From Corynebacterium sp. HMSC036D02 (GTDB lineage Bacteria; Actinomycetota; Actinomycetes; Mycobacteriales; Mycobacteriaceae), in the NCBI RefSeq assembly GCF_001836165.1, contig NZ_KV827675.1, positions 56,898 through 120,897 of the forward strand: a stretch of 64,000 nucleotides of DNA, read 5' to 3'. The notes beneath the pieces are model-generated. The model worked only from the letters and a program-made list of their open reading frames with translations, was not told the origin of the DNA and did no database searches. The stretch's first letter is position 1; each line of letters opens with the position of its first letter. Positions 17,525 to 26,930 of the stretch are shown here, one piece after another. Both the position numbers and the translations under genes were made by a program.

Positions 17525-19465
17525 GTGAGCGATACGGACAAGACCGCAGCACAGGATCTCGCATCCCTGAAGCTGCCGGAATTGCGCAAGCTGGCTGCGG
17601 AGCGCGGACTTCGCGGCGTTTCTGGCCTGCGCAAGGGGGACCTCATTACCGCACTGACCACCGGCCAGGTTCCGGCACGCGGCGCGAAGGCTGCTGCCGA
17701 GGGCGAAGCTAAGGACGCACAGCCGCGTCGCGCCGCCCGCAAGGCCTCGCGCCCTGCCGGTGCTGCTGAGCAAGCCTCCGAGCAGTCGGAGCAGGATAAG
17801 AAGCGCCAGCAGGAGCAGCCGCAGCAGCAATCCGAGAATGCCCGCAAGGGCGAGGACGGTGCTCAAGAGTCTGAGCACAAGGGCGGCCACGACGAGCAGC
17901 GCTATGAGTCTCGCTCCCAGGCCCGCCGCGCCCGCCGTAACCGTGCGCGCCGTCAGGAGCGCGAGGCCCGCGAAGAGTCCAAGGGCAACGGGAATGACAA
18001 CGGCGCCGAGGACAACAATGCCAAGTCGGACAACAACGGCAAGTCCGAGGAGAACCAGTCCCGTGGCGGAAAGAACTCCGACAACGGTGACCACGGTAAC
18101 GGTGGCAATGGCAACAACGGCGGTGGCAATAACGGGGGCGGCAACAACAACCGCCGCGATAACCACCGCAACGACGATGACAACAATGGTGGCGGTGGCC
18201 GCCGTAACCGTCGTAACCGTCGCAACCGCCGCGGGCGTGACCGCGATGGCGGCGGCAACGGTGGCAATGACCTGCAGATCCGCGAGGGCGATGAAGTACA
18301 GGTAGTTGGCGGCATCCTCGAGGTCGTGGACAACAACGTGGCCTTCCTGCGCACCACCGGTTACCGCGCGGCGAGCTCCGATGTCTTCGTCAACAACAAC
18401 CTCGTGCGCCGCTTGGGCCTGCGCTCTGGCGACGCCCTGACCGGCAAGGTCAAGGTTTCCGGCCCGACTCACACCCACGGCAACGGCCGCAACCGCCGCA
18501 AGTACAACCAGCTGGTGGAGGTTGACACCGTCAACGGCCTGGATCCGTCCACCGCGAAGGAGCGCCCGGACTTCGCCAAGCTCACCCCGCTGTACCCGAA
18601 CCAGCGCCTGCGTTTGGAGACGGACCCGAAGATCCTCACCACCCGCGTCATCGACCTCATCATGCCGATTGGTAAGGGCCAGCGCGCGCTCATCGTCTCC
18701 CCGCCGAAGGCCGGTAAGACGACGATCCTGCAGAACATTGCCAACGCCATCGCCACGAACAACCCGGAGTGCTACCTCATGGTGGTCCTCGTGGACGAGC
18801 GCCCCGAAGAGGTCACGGACATGCAGCGCAGCGTCAACGGTGAGGTCATTGCCTCCACCTTTGACCGCCCGCCGTCAGAGCACACCTCCGTGGCGGAGCT
18901 GGCTATCGAGCGTGCCAAGCGTCTGGTGGAGCAGGGCAAGGACGTCGTCGTTCTGCTCGACTCCATCACCCGCCTGGGCCGCGCCTACAACAACTCCTCC
19001 CCGGCGTCGGGCCGCATCCTGTCCGGTGGTGTGGACTCCAACGCCCTGTACCCGCCGAAGCGCTTCTTGGGCGCTGCCCGCAACATCGAAAACGGTGGCT
19101 CACTGACCATCATCGCTACCGCGATGGTGGAGACCGGTTCCACCGGTGACACCGTCATCTTCGAGGAGTTCAAGGGCACCGGCAACGCCGAGCTCAAGCT
19201 CGACCGCGCCATCTCCGAGCGCCGCATCTTCCCGGCTGTGGACGTCAACCCCTCCGGTACCCGTAAGGACGAGCTCCTGCTGGTTCCGGAGGAGGCACGC
19301 ATCATGACCAAGCTGCGCCGCATCCTTTCCGGCCTGGACTCCTTCGCTGCCATTGACCTGCTCATCAAGCAGCTTAAGAAGACCCGCTCCAACGGCGAGT
19401 TCCTCATGCAGGTCGCTTCGTCCGCGCCCATGGCGGCAGATACGGACGAGGAGGACTACAAGTAA
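17525..19465 (+). CDS. rho: Transcription termination factor Rho (actinobacterial type)
   Basis: RNA-dependent hexameric helicase that ends transcription. GTG start at 17525 after GAAAGGA; 646 residues. Residues 1-50 form the N-terminal SAP-like helix bundle. Residues about 60-250 are a low-complexity Arg/Asn/Gly/Gln insertion typical of high-GC Gram-positive Rho and thought to bind structured RNA. The cold-shock-type primary RNA site follows at about 255-330. The ATPase has SPPKAGKTT (Walker A), [10 protein letters not shown] (Walker B) and the Q/R-loop region [16 protein letters not shown]. Its stop overlaps the prfA start by one base. Confidence 0.97.
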   Translation: MSDTDKTAAQDLASLKLPELRKLAAERGLRGVSGLRKGDLITALTTGQVPARGAKAAAEGEAKDAQPRRAARKASRPAGAAEQASEQSEQDKKRQQEQPQQQSENARKGEDGAQESEHKGGHDEQRYESRSQARRARRNRARRQEREAREESKGNGNDNGAEDNNAKSDNNGKSEENQSRGGKNSDNGDHGNGGNGNNGGGNNGGGNNNRRDNHRNDDDNNGGGGRRNRRNRRNRRGRDRDGGGNGGNDLQIREGDEVQVVGGILEVVDNNVAFLRTTGYRAASSDVFVNNNLVRRLGLRSGDALTGKVKVSGPTHTHGNGRNRRKYNQLVEVDTVNGLDPSTAKERPDFAKLTPLYPNQRLRLETDPKILTTRVIDLIMPIGKGQRALIVSPPKAGKTTILQNIANAIATNNPECYLMVVLVDERPEEVTDMQRSVNGEVIASTFDRPPSEHTSVAELAIERAKRLVEQGKDVVVLLDSITRLGRAYNNSSPASGRILSGGVDSNALYPPKRFLGAARNIENGGSLTIIATAMVETGSTGDTVIFEEFKGTGNAELKLDRAISERRIFPAVDVNPSGTRKDELLLVPEEARIMTKLRRILSGLDSFAAIDLLIKQLKKTRSNGEFLMQVASSAPMAADTDEEDYK

Positions 19466-20541
19466 TGTCTAATCAGGTTTCCCTCGTTGATGACATCATC
19501 TCCGAGTACCAAGGCATCGAAATGCAGATGGCTGACCCGGAAGTAGCCGGGGATCAGTCGCAATTCCGCAAGCTGTCCAAGCGCTACGCTGAGCTGCGCC
19601 CCATCGTCGCCGTCAACGAAGAATTGGTTCAGGCCCGCCAGGACTTGGCCGATGCCAAAGAGATGGCCTACGAGGATCACGAGTTTCAGTCTGAGGTTGA
19701 CCGACTCGAGCCGCTCGTTGTGCAGCTGGAGGAGCAACTCGCGGATCTGCTAGCCCCGCGCGATGAGCATGACTCCGAGGACATCATCATGGAGATCAAG
19801 GCCGGTGCCGGTGGCGAAGAGGCAGCGCTCTTCGCCGGCGACCTGGCCCGCATGTATGAGCGCTTCGCCGACAAGGCAGGTTTCCAGTGGGAGGTTCTGG
19901 GCCTCAACGAGTCCGACCTCGGCGGCGTGAAGGATATGTCCATTTCCTTCAAGTCCAAGACCCCCTCGCGCGATGGCGCGTGGAGCGTGTTCAAGTTTGA
20001 AGGAGGCGTCCACCGTGTACAGCGCGTGCCGGTGACCGAGTCCCAGGGCCGCATCCAGACCTCTGCGGCTGGTGTGCTGGTCTACCCGGAGCCGGAGGAG
20101 ATCGACTCTGTCAACATCGATGACAAGGACATCCGTGTCGACGTTTACCGTTCCTCCGGTAAGGGTGGTCAGGGCGTGAACACCACTGACTCCGCTGTGC
20201 GTATTACCCACCTGCCCACTGGCTTGGTGGTGACCTGTCAGAAGGAGCGCTCGCAGATTCAGAACAAGGCGCGTGCCCTGCAGGTGCTGCAAGCTCGCCT
20301 GGATCAGATGGAGCGCGAGGCCCGCGAGGCCGAGGCTGGCGAGCAGCGTGCCTCTCAGGTGCGCACCATGGACCGCTCGGAGCGCATCCGCACCTATAAC
20401 TGGCCGGAGAACCGCATCACCGATCACCGCATTGGTTACAAGGCCAACAACCTTGACTCCGTGCTCGACGGCGATATGCAGGATCTCATTGAGGCTCTGC
20501 AGGCTCAGGAGCGCGCGGAGCGCCTTGAGGCTGAAGGCTAG
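19465..20541 (+). CDS. prfA: Peptide chain release factor 1
   Basis: Recognises UAA and UAG stop codons and triggers peptide release. 358 residues. The stop-codon recognition tripeptide reads PVT ([14 protein letters not shown]), the RF1 type rather than the SPF of RF2. The catalytic GGQ is in [17 protein letters not shown]. The GGQ glutamine is the substrate of PrmC, encoded next. Translation is coupled to rho by a TAATG junction. Confidence 0.97.
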   Translation: MSNQVSLVDDIISEYQGIEMQMADPEVAGDQSQFRKLSKRYAELRPIVAVNEELVQARQDLADAKEMAYEDHEFQSEVDRLEPLVVQLEEQLADLLAPRDEHDSEDIIMEIKAGAGGEEAALFAGDLARMYERFADKAGFQWEVLGLNESDLGGVKDMSISFKSKTPSRDGAWSVFKFEGGVHRVQRVPVTESQGRIQTSAAGVLVYPEPEEIDSVNIDDKDIRVDVYRSSGKGGQGVNTTDSAVRITHLPTGLVVTCQKERSQIQNKARALQVLQARLDQMEREAREAEAGEQRASQVRTMDRSERIRTYNWPENRITDHRIGYKANNLDSVLDGDMQDLIEALQAQERAERLEAEG

Positions 20542-20565
20542 AAGGCTAAGGCACGGTTAGATACG

Positions 20566-21462
20566 GTGACTTTTCACACCTATAAGGAGGCGCTTCGTGA
20601 TGCCACGGAGCGCCTTCGCGCTGCCGGGGTACCTTCACCCGAGTGGGATGCGCGGCTGTTGGCGGCCCACCTCATTCACTGCGGGCACATGGATATCCCG
20701 CTTAACGAGGCTCCGGTCCCCGGCTTTGACGTGGCATACGGGGCGTTGGTGGGGCGTCGTGAAGCGCGCGAGCCCCTTCAACACATCCTGGGAGTGGCGT
20801 GGTTTGGACCCCTCGAACTCGAGGTGGGCCCCGGCGTGTTCATCCCGCGCCCGGAGACGGAGGTGCTTGCCGACTGGGGAGTTAAATTTCTAAAGAAATT
20901 TAACTCGTTGGGGACGACGAAGACTAACGCGCGTCCTCCCCGCGTCGTGGATTTGTGCGCTGGATCCGGTGCGCTGGCCTTATACGCCGCCCACTACGTG
21001 CCGCAGTCCGAGGTGTGGGCAGTGGAGCTTGCCGACGCCGCCCTGGCCTACACCCGCCGCAATGCCGCGAGTACTGTGCGCGACGGTGCGGGATCGGTGG
21101 ACGTGGTCCAGGGCGACGTCACCGACTCTGAGCTCTTGCTGAAGCTGCACGGCACCGTTGACCTCGTGCTGACCAACCCGCCCTACGTCCCCGAGACCCC
21201 GGACCTGGATCCGGAGGTCTACCAAGACCCCCACGAGGCGGTGTTTGGGGGAGAAGACGGCATGGAGACCATCACCGCGATGATCCCGACCATCGCCGCG
21301 CTGCTGCGCCCCGGCGGCCGCGTGGGCATCGAGCACGACGACGACACCTCGCACCAGGTGCAAGAAGCCCTACGCGCACACGGAGGGTTTAGCCACATCG
21401 AGGTGCTCAAGGACCTGACTGGTACCGCCCGCTTTGTCACAGCAGAGCGGGGAGTACAGTAG
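20566..21462 (+). CDS. prmC: Release factor glutamine methyltransferase
   Basis: Methylates the GGQ glutamine of release factors using S-adenosylmethionine. GTG start at 20566; 298 residues. The N-terminal helical domain is followed by GVFIPRPETEVLADW, the SAM-binding VVDLCAGSGALALYAA and the catalytic LTNPPYVP. In the linker between RPETE and the SAM motif, residues encoded by 20879-20906 come from a perfect AT-rich palindrome that is unlike the surrounding GC-rich codons. The reading frame is kept, so the protein is probably functional. Confidence 0.94.
   Translation: MTFHTYKEALRDATERLRAAGVPSPEWDARLLAAHLIHCGHMDIPLNEAPVPGFDVAYGALVGRREAREPLQHILGVAWFGPLELEVGPGVFIPRPETEVLADWGVKFLKKFNSLGTTKTNARPPRVVDLCAGSGALALYAAHYVPQSEVWAVELADAALAYTRRNAASTVRDGAGSVDVVQGDVTDSELLLKLHGTVDLVLTNPPYVPETPDLDPEVYQDPHEAVFGGEDGMETITAMIPTIAALLRPGGRVGIEHDDDTSHQVQEALRAHGGFSHIEVLKDLTGTARFVTAERGVQ
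20879..20906. repeat. Perfect AT-rich palindrome inside prmC
   Basis: Arms gagttaaatttc (20879-20890) and gaaatttaactc (20895-20906), separated by taaa. Twelve-base perfect arms in an AT-rich stretch of a GC-rich gene. It is in frame and encodes part of the linker VKFLKKFN. It looks like a small inserted palindromic element or a retained hairpin. Confidence 0.8.
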
Positions 21463-21515
21463 ATTGGTCGAAGATTGGTCGACAAGCCGATAGGAACGGG
21501 ATTAAGGAGAGACCA

Positions 21516-22193
21516 ATGCAGGGACAGATTTATAACTGCGCTGACGCGGCAGAACGCGAAGAAGGAATGGCCCTTGCCGTCAAGGCTGCCAAGTCGGGGC
21601 GGCTCGTCGTGATGCCCACCGATACGTTGTACGGGTTGGGCTGCGATGCCTTCGATAATGATGCCGTCGCCAGCCTGCTGGCCACCAAGCACCGAGGCCC
21701 GGACATGCCGGTACCGGTGCTCGTGGGTTCCTGGGATACCGTCAAAGGCCTTGTCGCTTCGCTGGATGATACCGCCCAAACGCTGATCGAGGCCTTTTGG
21801 CCGGGTGGTCTGTCCGTTGTGGTCCCGCAAGCGCCTTCGCTTCCCTGGAACCTGGGCGATACCCGCGGCACGGTGATGCTGCGCATGCCACTGCACCCGA
21901 TTGCTATTGAGCTTTTGCGCGAGGTCGGCCCCATGGCGGTGTCCTCTGCGAATATCTCTGGACAGACTCCGCCCACCACCGCGATTGCTGCGAAGCAGCA
22001 GTTGGGCAAGGCGGTCACGGTCTACCTCGACGGGGGAGAAGCTGAGGTGGGCAAGCCTTCCACCATTATCGATCTGTCTGGCCCGCGTCCCTACCTCTTG
22101 CGCGAAGGCGCGCTGAGCTCCGAGCAGATTGGTGAAGTCATCGGAGTCTCCGCCGAATCGCTGCGCACCCGCCCGGGCGCCCAATCCTCTTAA
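21516..22193 (+). CDS. tsaC: L-threonylcarbamoyladenylate synthase (YwlC/Sua5 family)
   Basis: Makes threonylcarbamoyl-AMP for the t6A modification of tRNAs that read ANN codons. 225 residues; AAGGAG lies ahead of the ATG. Motifs: VVMPTDTLYGLGCDA (KxR/SxN-type nucleotide site), TKHRGPDMPVPVLV, FWPGGLSVVV and GPMAVSSANISGQTPP. There is only a short tail beyond the YrdC domain, so it is a TsaC-like rather than full Sua5-like form. An 11-bp tandem duplication (agattggtcga) sits in its upstream gap, starting in the prmC stop codon. Confidence 0.93.
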   Translation: MQGQIYNCADAAEREEGMALAVKAAKSGRLVVMPTDTLYGLGCDAFDNDAVASLLATKHRGPDMPVPVLVGSWDTVKGLVASLDDTAQTLIEAFWPGGLSVVVPQAPSLPWNLGDTRGTVMLRMPLHPIAIELLREVGPMAVSSANISGQTPPTTAIAAKQQLGKAVTVYLDGGEAEVGKPSTIIDLSGPRPYLLREGALSSEQIGEVIGVSAESLRTRPGAQSS

Positions 22194-22203
22194 GGAGACT
22201 TTA

Positions 22204-23379
22204 GTGGCTGGAACCGGAGTGCCGCTGCGCGAGCTAGCGTTGGTGATATTCGTCGCCGCGGCGTTTACCTACCTCACCACCGGACTGGTGCGCACCTTCT
22301 TAGTGCGCAGCGGCCAGGTGGCGGAGATCCGCCTGCGCGATAGTCACTCCCAGCCCACCCCGCAGCTTGGCGGAGTGGCGATGTTTACGGGTTTTGCCGC
22401 CGCCGTCTATCTCGCAGGACAGCTTCCAGCCTTGACTCGCGGCTTTATGCCCGTCACGCCAGAGATGAACGCTGTGCTCTGGTCCGCTGCCGCCATCGTG
22501 GTTGTCGGTGTGGTGGACGACCTGTTGGAGCTAAGCGCTTTGGTCAAACTCATCGGGCAGCTCGTAGCCGCGGCCATCATGAGCGGATTGGGGCTGACGT
22601 GGACGCTTCTCTTTCTGCCTTTTGGTGATGGAACCACGGTCATCCTTGACCAGGTCCAGGGAACACTCTTGACTACTTTCTTTACCGTACTGCTCATTAA
22701 TGCCATCAACTTCGTCGACGGCCTCGACGGCTTGGCGGCTGGACTGGGAATGATTGCCGGCGGAGCCATCCTGGTTTTCTCCTTGACTGTTCTGCATGAC
22801 CAGGGCGGTACAGTATCGGCTTATCCGCCCGCGATTATTGCGGCGGCGCTCGTTGGTGTGTGTGCCGGATTCCTTCCGCACAATTTCGAGCCCTCCCGCA
22901 TCTTCATGGGGGATAGCGGGGCGATGCTGATTGGTTTGTTGCTTGCCGCGGCGTCGACCTCAGCATCCGGCAAGATCAACATGTCCCTCTACGGCACCGT
23001 GGACATTGTGGCGCTGATGTCACCCGTCATCGTCGTTATCGCTGCGGTCTTTGTTCCAGTCCTGGACCTTGTCTGGGCGGTTATTCGGCGTGTTTCGCAG
23101 GGGCGCTCGCCCTTCGCTGCCGACAAGGCCCACATTCACCACCGGTTGCTGTCGCTGGGGCACACGCATCGCCGCACGGTGCTTGTGCTCTATCTGTGGG
23201 TCTCCGCGGTAGCTTTCGGGGCGGTTTCTTTCTCTATCGTTCCGGCCCCCGTCGCGGTGGCGCTGGCTGTTTTCGCGCTCCTCGTAGCCTTTGGCGTGAC
23301 CTTGATTCCGCTGCGCCAAGGCAAGATTGGCCGCCGTCCGCGTTCTACTAGCGTGGTGCTGGAAACGGATCCTTCCTGA
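22204..23379 (+). CDS. wecA: Decaprenyl/undecaprenyl-phosphate GlcNAc-1-phosphate transferase
   Basis: Integral membrane enzyme that moves GlcNAc-1-phosphate to a polyprenyl phosphate. In Corynebacteriales this begins the linker unit joining arabinogalactan to peptidoglycan. GTG start at 22204 behind TAAGGAGA; 391 residues, about eleven helices. Motifs: the DDLLELSALVKL Asp pair, NFVDGLDGLAAGLG, MGDSGAMLIG and the cytoplasmic DKAHIHHRLLSLGHTHRR. It starts 10 bp after tsaC and is followed closely by the atpI-like gene. Confidence 0.92.
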   Translation: MAGTGVPLRELALVIFVAAAFTYLTTGLVRTFLVRSGQVAEIRLRDSHSQPTPQLGGVAMFTGFAAAVYLAGQLPALTRGFMPVTPEMNAVLWSAAAIVVVGVVDDLLELSALVKLIGQLVAAAIMSGLGLTWTLLFLPFGDGTTVILDQVQGTLLTTFFTVLLINAINFVDGLDGLAAGLGMIAGGAILVFSLTVLHDQGGTVSAYPPAIIAAALVGVCAGFLPHNFEPSRIFMGDSGAMLIGLLLAAASTSASGKINMSLYGTVDIVALMSPVIVVIAAVFVPVLDLVWAVIRRVSQGRSPFAADKAHIHHRLLSLGHTHRRTVLVLYLWVSAVAFGAVSFSIVPAPVAVALAVFALLVAFGVTLIPLRQGKIGRRPRSTSVVLETDPS

Positions 23380-23395
23380 GGTAGGGTATGGGGCT

Positions 23396-23830
23396 GTGAC
23401 TGATTCAACGACTTCCGAAGAGCTATCGCCCTATGACGATCATCGTCGTCCCCTCAAGCGCGCCCTGCGCCTCGGGGTCATTGGCCTCGTCGTAGTGACC
23501 ATCGCGTCCTTGGCTATCTGGGGTGGCGTCCGCGGGTTGCCTGGTATCTGGGGAGTGCTTGTCGGCGCTGCTATCGGAGGCGGCTTCGTGCTCTTTACCG
23601 CAGCGTCGGTGCTTCTCACCGCGCGGACTACTCCCTCGACCACGATGGCTGTGGTACTCGGCGGCTGGTTGCTCAAGGTGGTCATCCTGATCATGGTGCT
23701 GTTGCTGATTAAGGACTTGGAGTTCTATGACACGATGGCGCTGTTCGTGACTGTGTTGCTAGCACTAGCGGTGACGCTGGGAACCGAGGTCTGGGGCGTC
23801 ATTACCTCCAACGTGACCTACGTGTCCTAA
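23396..23830 (+). CDS. AtpI-like small membrane protein preceding ATP synthase
   Basis: 144 residues from a GTG at 23396, with four predicted helices and a polar N-terminus (TDSTTSEELSPYDDHRR). Its position between wecA and atpB matches the conserved actinobacterial gene of this locus (the place of Rv1303 in M. tuberculosis). AtpI proteins assist c-ring assembly or Mg2+ supply, but this one is diverged, so the role is inferred from position. A terminator at 23849-23889 separates it from atpB, so it is not strictly co-transcribed with the synthase. Confidence 0.75.
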   Translation: MTDSTTSEELSPYDDHRRPLKRALRLGVIGLVVVTIASLAIWGGVRGLPGIWGVLVGAAIGGGFVLFTAASVLLTARTTPSTTMAVVLGGWLLKVVILIMVLLLIKDLEFYDTMALFVTVLLALAVTLGTEVWGVITSNVTYVS

Positions 23831-23848
23831 TGCGCCTTAATCTTCATC

Positions 23849-23889
23849 AAAAGCCACTGCTTCCGGTGACCCCGGGAGGGTGGCTTTTT
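23849..23889 (+). terminator. Rho-independent terminator after the atpI-like gene
   Basis: Arms aaaagccac (23849-23857) and gtggctttt (23880-23888) around a GC-rich loop, followed by T residues. Confidence 0.8.
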
Positions 23890-24275
23890 GTGTAGTAAGA
23901 CGCTCCTTTCAGCATGCTCATTACCCCCGTCAAGGTGGGAAAACGTGGGTATGTGACCAAATACACTCAGCAGGGTTTTGGCAGAATGCGGGCCTTTTAT
24001 GAGGCTTTCTAGTGCTGGGCTGTGCCTTTAGGCTCGCAACACTGCCCCCACGTGCGAAAACTTGAGGGCGAACTGATAGCATTCTCTTCGGGTTACCGCG
24101 GGTTAGCGTCATGCTATCCCGAAAAAGTACGGTTTATCCTTGCCCTGTTTACGCTGATGTGCGACGGAGTCCGTGAGCAGGGCAAAGAGCTTGAGACGTC
24201 CATCGCACCACATAGCCTTCGACAAGCTGTGTGGCCCGAACACGGGAGAGAACGCTGAGCGTTACGACATTGGCC
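23890..24275 (+). promoter_or_regulatory. Leader/promoter region of the ATP synthase operon
   Basis: About 385 bp with no convincing gene. A GlxR(CRP)-like half-palindrome TGTGA-N6-ACACT lies at 23952-23967 (8 of 10 positions of TGTGA-N6-TCACA). An inverted repeat gatagcat (24075-24082) / atgctatc (24111-24118) could form a leader hairpin. Promoter positions could not be fixed. Confidence 0.4.
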
Positions 24276-25088
24276 ATGAAGGGTGAGTTTCACGCACCCG
24301 AACTGGATCCAGAATTTTTCCCGGGGCACGTAACCGATGATGGTGATGTCGTCGATCTTTTGTTCGCCGATTTCGCCAACGGTTGGTTCGCTTTGGATCG
24401 CATCATGCTGGTTCGCCTGTTCATGGCGGCTATCTTGGTGCTCCTTTTTGTTGTCGCCTTCAGGAACCCGAAGTTGGTTCCTAAAGGATTGCAAAACGTA
24501 GCGGAGCATGCGATTGACTTCGTACGAATTCACATCGCAGAAGACATTCTGGGCCGCAAGGAAGGACGCCGTTTCCTTCCTATCTTGGCCACGATCTTCT
24601 TCGGTGTTTTGTTCTGGAACGTGGCAACCATTGTTCCAGCCCTAAACATCTCTCCGAATGCTCGTATCGGTATGCCAATCGTGCTGGCAGTCGTTGCGTA
24701 CATCGCCATGATTTACGCCGGCGCAAAGCGCTTTGGCTTCGGCAAGTTCATCAAGTCCTCGGTGGTTATTCCTAACCTTCCACCGCTGCTGCACGTGCTT
24801 GTTGTACCGATTGAGGCTTTCTCTACGTTTGTCATGCGTCCAGTCACGCTGGCTCTTCGTCTTATGGCGAACTTCCTGGCTGGTCACCTCATTTTGGTCC
24901 TGTTGTACTCGGCAACGAACTTCTTCTTCTTCCAGTTCAACGGTTGGACCGCACTGAGTGGCCTCACTCTGGTCGCAGCGGTTCTGTTCACGCTGTACGA
25001 AATTATCGTCATCTTCCTGCAGGCATACATTTTCGCCCTGCTGACGGCGGTATACATCGAACTGTCGCTGCATGCAGATTCGCACTAA
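24276..25088 (+). CDS. atpB: ATP synthase Fo subunit a
   Basis: Proton-channel subunit of Fo. The ATG at 24276 (MKGEFHAPELDPEFFPG) matches the conserved N-terminus of corynebacterial AtpB, but the ribosome site is weak. An alternative upstream non-ATG start (TTG at 24270 or CTG at 24255, the latter behind GGGAGAG) is possible. 270 residues. The essential Arg is in the helix RPVTLALRLMANFLAGHL, and the penultimate helix carries FTLYEIIVIFLQAYIF. First gene of atpBEFHAGDC. Confidence 0.93.
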   Translation: MKGEFHAPELDPEFFPGHVTDDGDVVDLLFADFANGWFALDRIMLVRLFMAAILVLLFVVAFRNPKLVPKGLQNVAEHAIDFVRIHIAEDILGRKEGRRFLPILATIFFGVLFWNVATIVPALNISPNARIGMPIVLAVVAYIAMIYAGAKRFGFGKFIKSSVVIPNLPPLLHVLVVPIEAFSTFVMRPVTLALRLMANFLAGHLILVLLYSATNFFFFQFNGWTALSGLTLVAAVLFTLYEIIVIFLQAYIFALLTAVYIELSLHADSH

Positions 25089-25169
25089 CAACAACGCGAA
25101 CCTCGCGGTTAACTAAATACCCCAGAAATCACCACTTCCCCCGCGGAACAATTCGCGGGAAAACATTGA

Positions 25170-25430
<261 letters not shown>

Positions 25431-25475
25431 AGAGCGCTTTACACAAAGTAAATCGAACTTTAAGAACGGAGCCCC

Positions 25476-26048
25476 ATGAACAACGTCATTTACTACCTTG
25501 CAGCAGAGGGAAGTGAGCACCTGCCGCTGGAGAGCGGCAACTCCATCCTTCTGCCCAAGATGTACGACTTGGTCTGGTCGATCATTCCGTTCGCCATCAT
25601 CCTGATTGTGTTCTGGAAGCTCGTTCTTCCGGCATACAACAAGATGCTGCAGGAGCGTGAAGACCGGATCGAAGGTGGCCTTAAGCGTGCGGAGGCTCAG
25701 CAGGCCGAAGCAAAGGCCGCCCTGGAAAAGTACAATGCTCAGCTCGCTGACGCTCGAGCAGAGGCTGCGGAGATCCGCGAGCAGGCGCGTGAGCGCGGCA
25801 AGCTGATCGAGGCAGAGGCTAAGGAAGCTGCAGAGGAAGAGTCTCGTCGCATCCTGACCGCCGGCGAGAAGCAGCTTGAAGCTTCCCGTGCACAGGTCGT
25901 GTCTGAGCTGCGTTCCGACATCGGGCAGAACTCCATCAACCTGGCAGAGAAGCTGCTCGGCGGCGAACTTTCGGACGCCACCAAGCAGTCCTCCACGATT
26001 GATAACTTCCTGTCCGAGCTCGACACTGTGGCACCGGCCGGAAAGTAG
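25476..26048 (+). CDS. atpF: ATP synthase Fo subunit b
   Basis: Peripheral stalk subunit of 190 residues. One N-terminal membrane helix (around residues 30-50, [15 protein letters not shown]) is followed by a long charged Ala/Glu-rich coiled coil. It dimerises and binds delta and alpha to hold the F1 head. Preceded by a purine-rich AACGGAG site; six bases separate it from atpH. Confidence 0.96.
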   Translation: MNNVIYYLAAEGSEHLPLESGNSILLPKMYDLVWSIIPFAIILIVFWKLVLPAYNKMLQEREDRIEGGLKRAEAQQAEAKAALEKYNAQLADARAEAAEIREQARERGKLIEAEAKEAAEEESRRILTAGEKQLEASRAQVVSELRSDIGQNSINLAEKLLGGELSDATKQSSTIDNFLSELDTVAPAGK

Positions 26049-26054
26049 GCAACG

Positions 26055-26870
26055 ATGAAGGCAGCTAGCCGCGAAGCACTCGCTACCACTGAGTCCAAGC
26101 TGGATGAGTTCCTCTCCAGCGACCGCTCGGTAGCGACTGCTACCCAGGCAGGCCAGGACCTCTTCGAGGTAGTCCGCGTCCTCGACGGCGACCGCGAACT
26201 GCGCGTCGCTCTGACCGACGACGCCGCCACCGCAGAGGAGCGCAAGTCCCTGGTCCAGACCCTTTTCGGCGGGAAGGTCACCCCGGTAGCACTCCAGGTG
26301 CTGCAGGAGGCCGCCGCCGCACAGTGGTCGAGCCCGCGTGATATCGCCCGTGGCCTCATCATCCTCGGCCGCCGCGCACTGCTGCGTGGCGCTGAGTTTG
26401 AGGGCAAGCTGGGCCAGGTAGAAGACGAGCTCTTCTCCCTGTCGCGCGTGCTTGACCGAGAAGGCGAACTGACCCAGCTGCTTTCAGACCGTACTGCTAC
26501 GTCCGATCGTAAGGTCGGGCTGCTGGCAAGCGTGCTCTACGGCAAGGTCACGATGGTTACTGAGGCGCTCGCGCTGCAGGCCATTGGCCGCCCGGAGCAG
26601 AACCCGATTGATGATCTCGCCGGTTTGGCGGACACCGCAGCCAAGCTGCAGGGCCGTACCATCGCGCGCGTGACCACTGCGGGTGAGCTGAACGATAGCC
26701 AGCGGGCAGCACTCGCTGAAAAGCTGGGCAAAATTTATGGTCGTGCGATGTCCATCCACTCTGAGGTTGACACCAGCCTCCTCGGTGGTATGACCATCCG
26801 CGTCGGCGATGAAGTCATCGATGGCTCGACGGCAGGCAAGATCGCCCGCCTTCGCGCGCAGATGGCATAA
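26055..26870 (+). CDS. atpH: ATP synthase F1 subunit delta (long actinobacterial form)
   Basis: Joins the peripheral stalk to the top of F1. 271 residues rather than the usual 175-180. The conserved C-terminal signature region is visible as EVDTSLLGGMTIRVGDEVIDGS. The surplus is N-terminal and helical, as in other Actinobacteria, although here subunit b remains a separate gene and is not fused. Confidence 0.95.
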   Translation: MKAASREALATTESKLDEFLSSDRSVATATQAGQDLFEVVRVLDGDRELRVALTDDAATAEERKSLVQTLFGGKVTPVALQVLQEAAAAQWSSPRDIARGLIILGRRALLRGAEFEGKLGQVEDELFSLSRVLDREGELTQLLSDRTATSDRKVGLLASVLYGKVTMVTEALALQAIGRPEQNPIDDLAGLADTAAKLQGRTIARVTTAGELNDSQRAALAEKLGKIYGRAMSIHSEVDTSLLGGMTIRVGDEVIDGSTAGKIARLRAQMA

Positions 26871-26930
26871 GCCGAAACGACAGAAACGATTAAGTAATTG
26901 CTGGAAGATACTACCGAGAGCAGGAAGAAC

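Noticed and set aside
17947..18255. Repetitive aac/ggt/cgc stretch looked like a microsatellite or repeat array
   Set aside because: It is the coding low-complexity insertion of Rho, normal for Actinobacteria.
17297..18478. Minus-strand open frame opposite the rho repeat region, looking like a membrane protein
   Set aside because: The Val/Ala/Leu runs are the complement of the Asn/Gly/Arg repeats in Rho.
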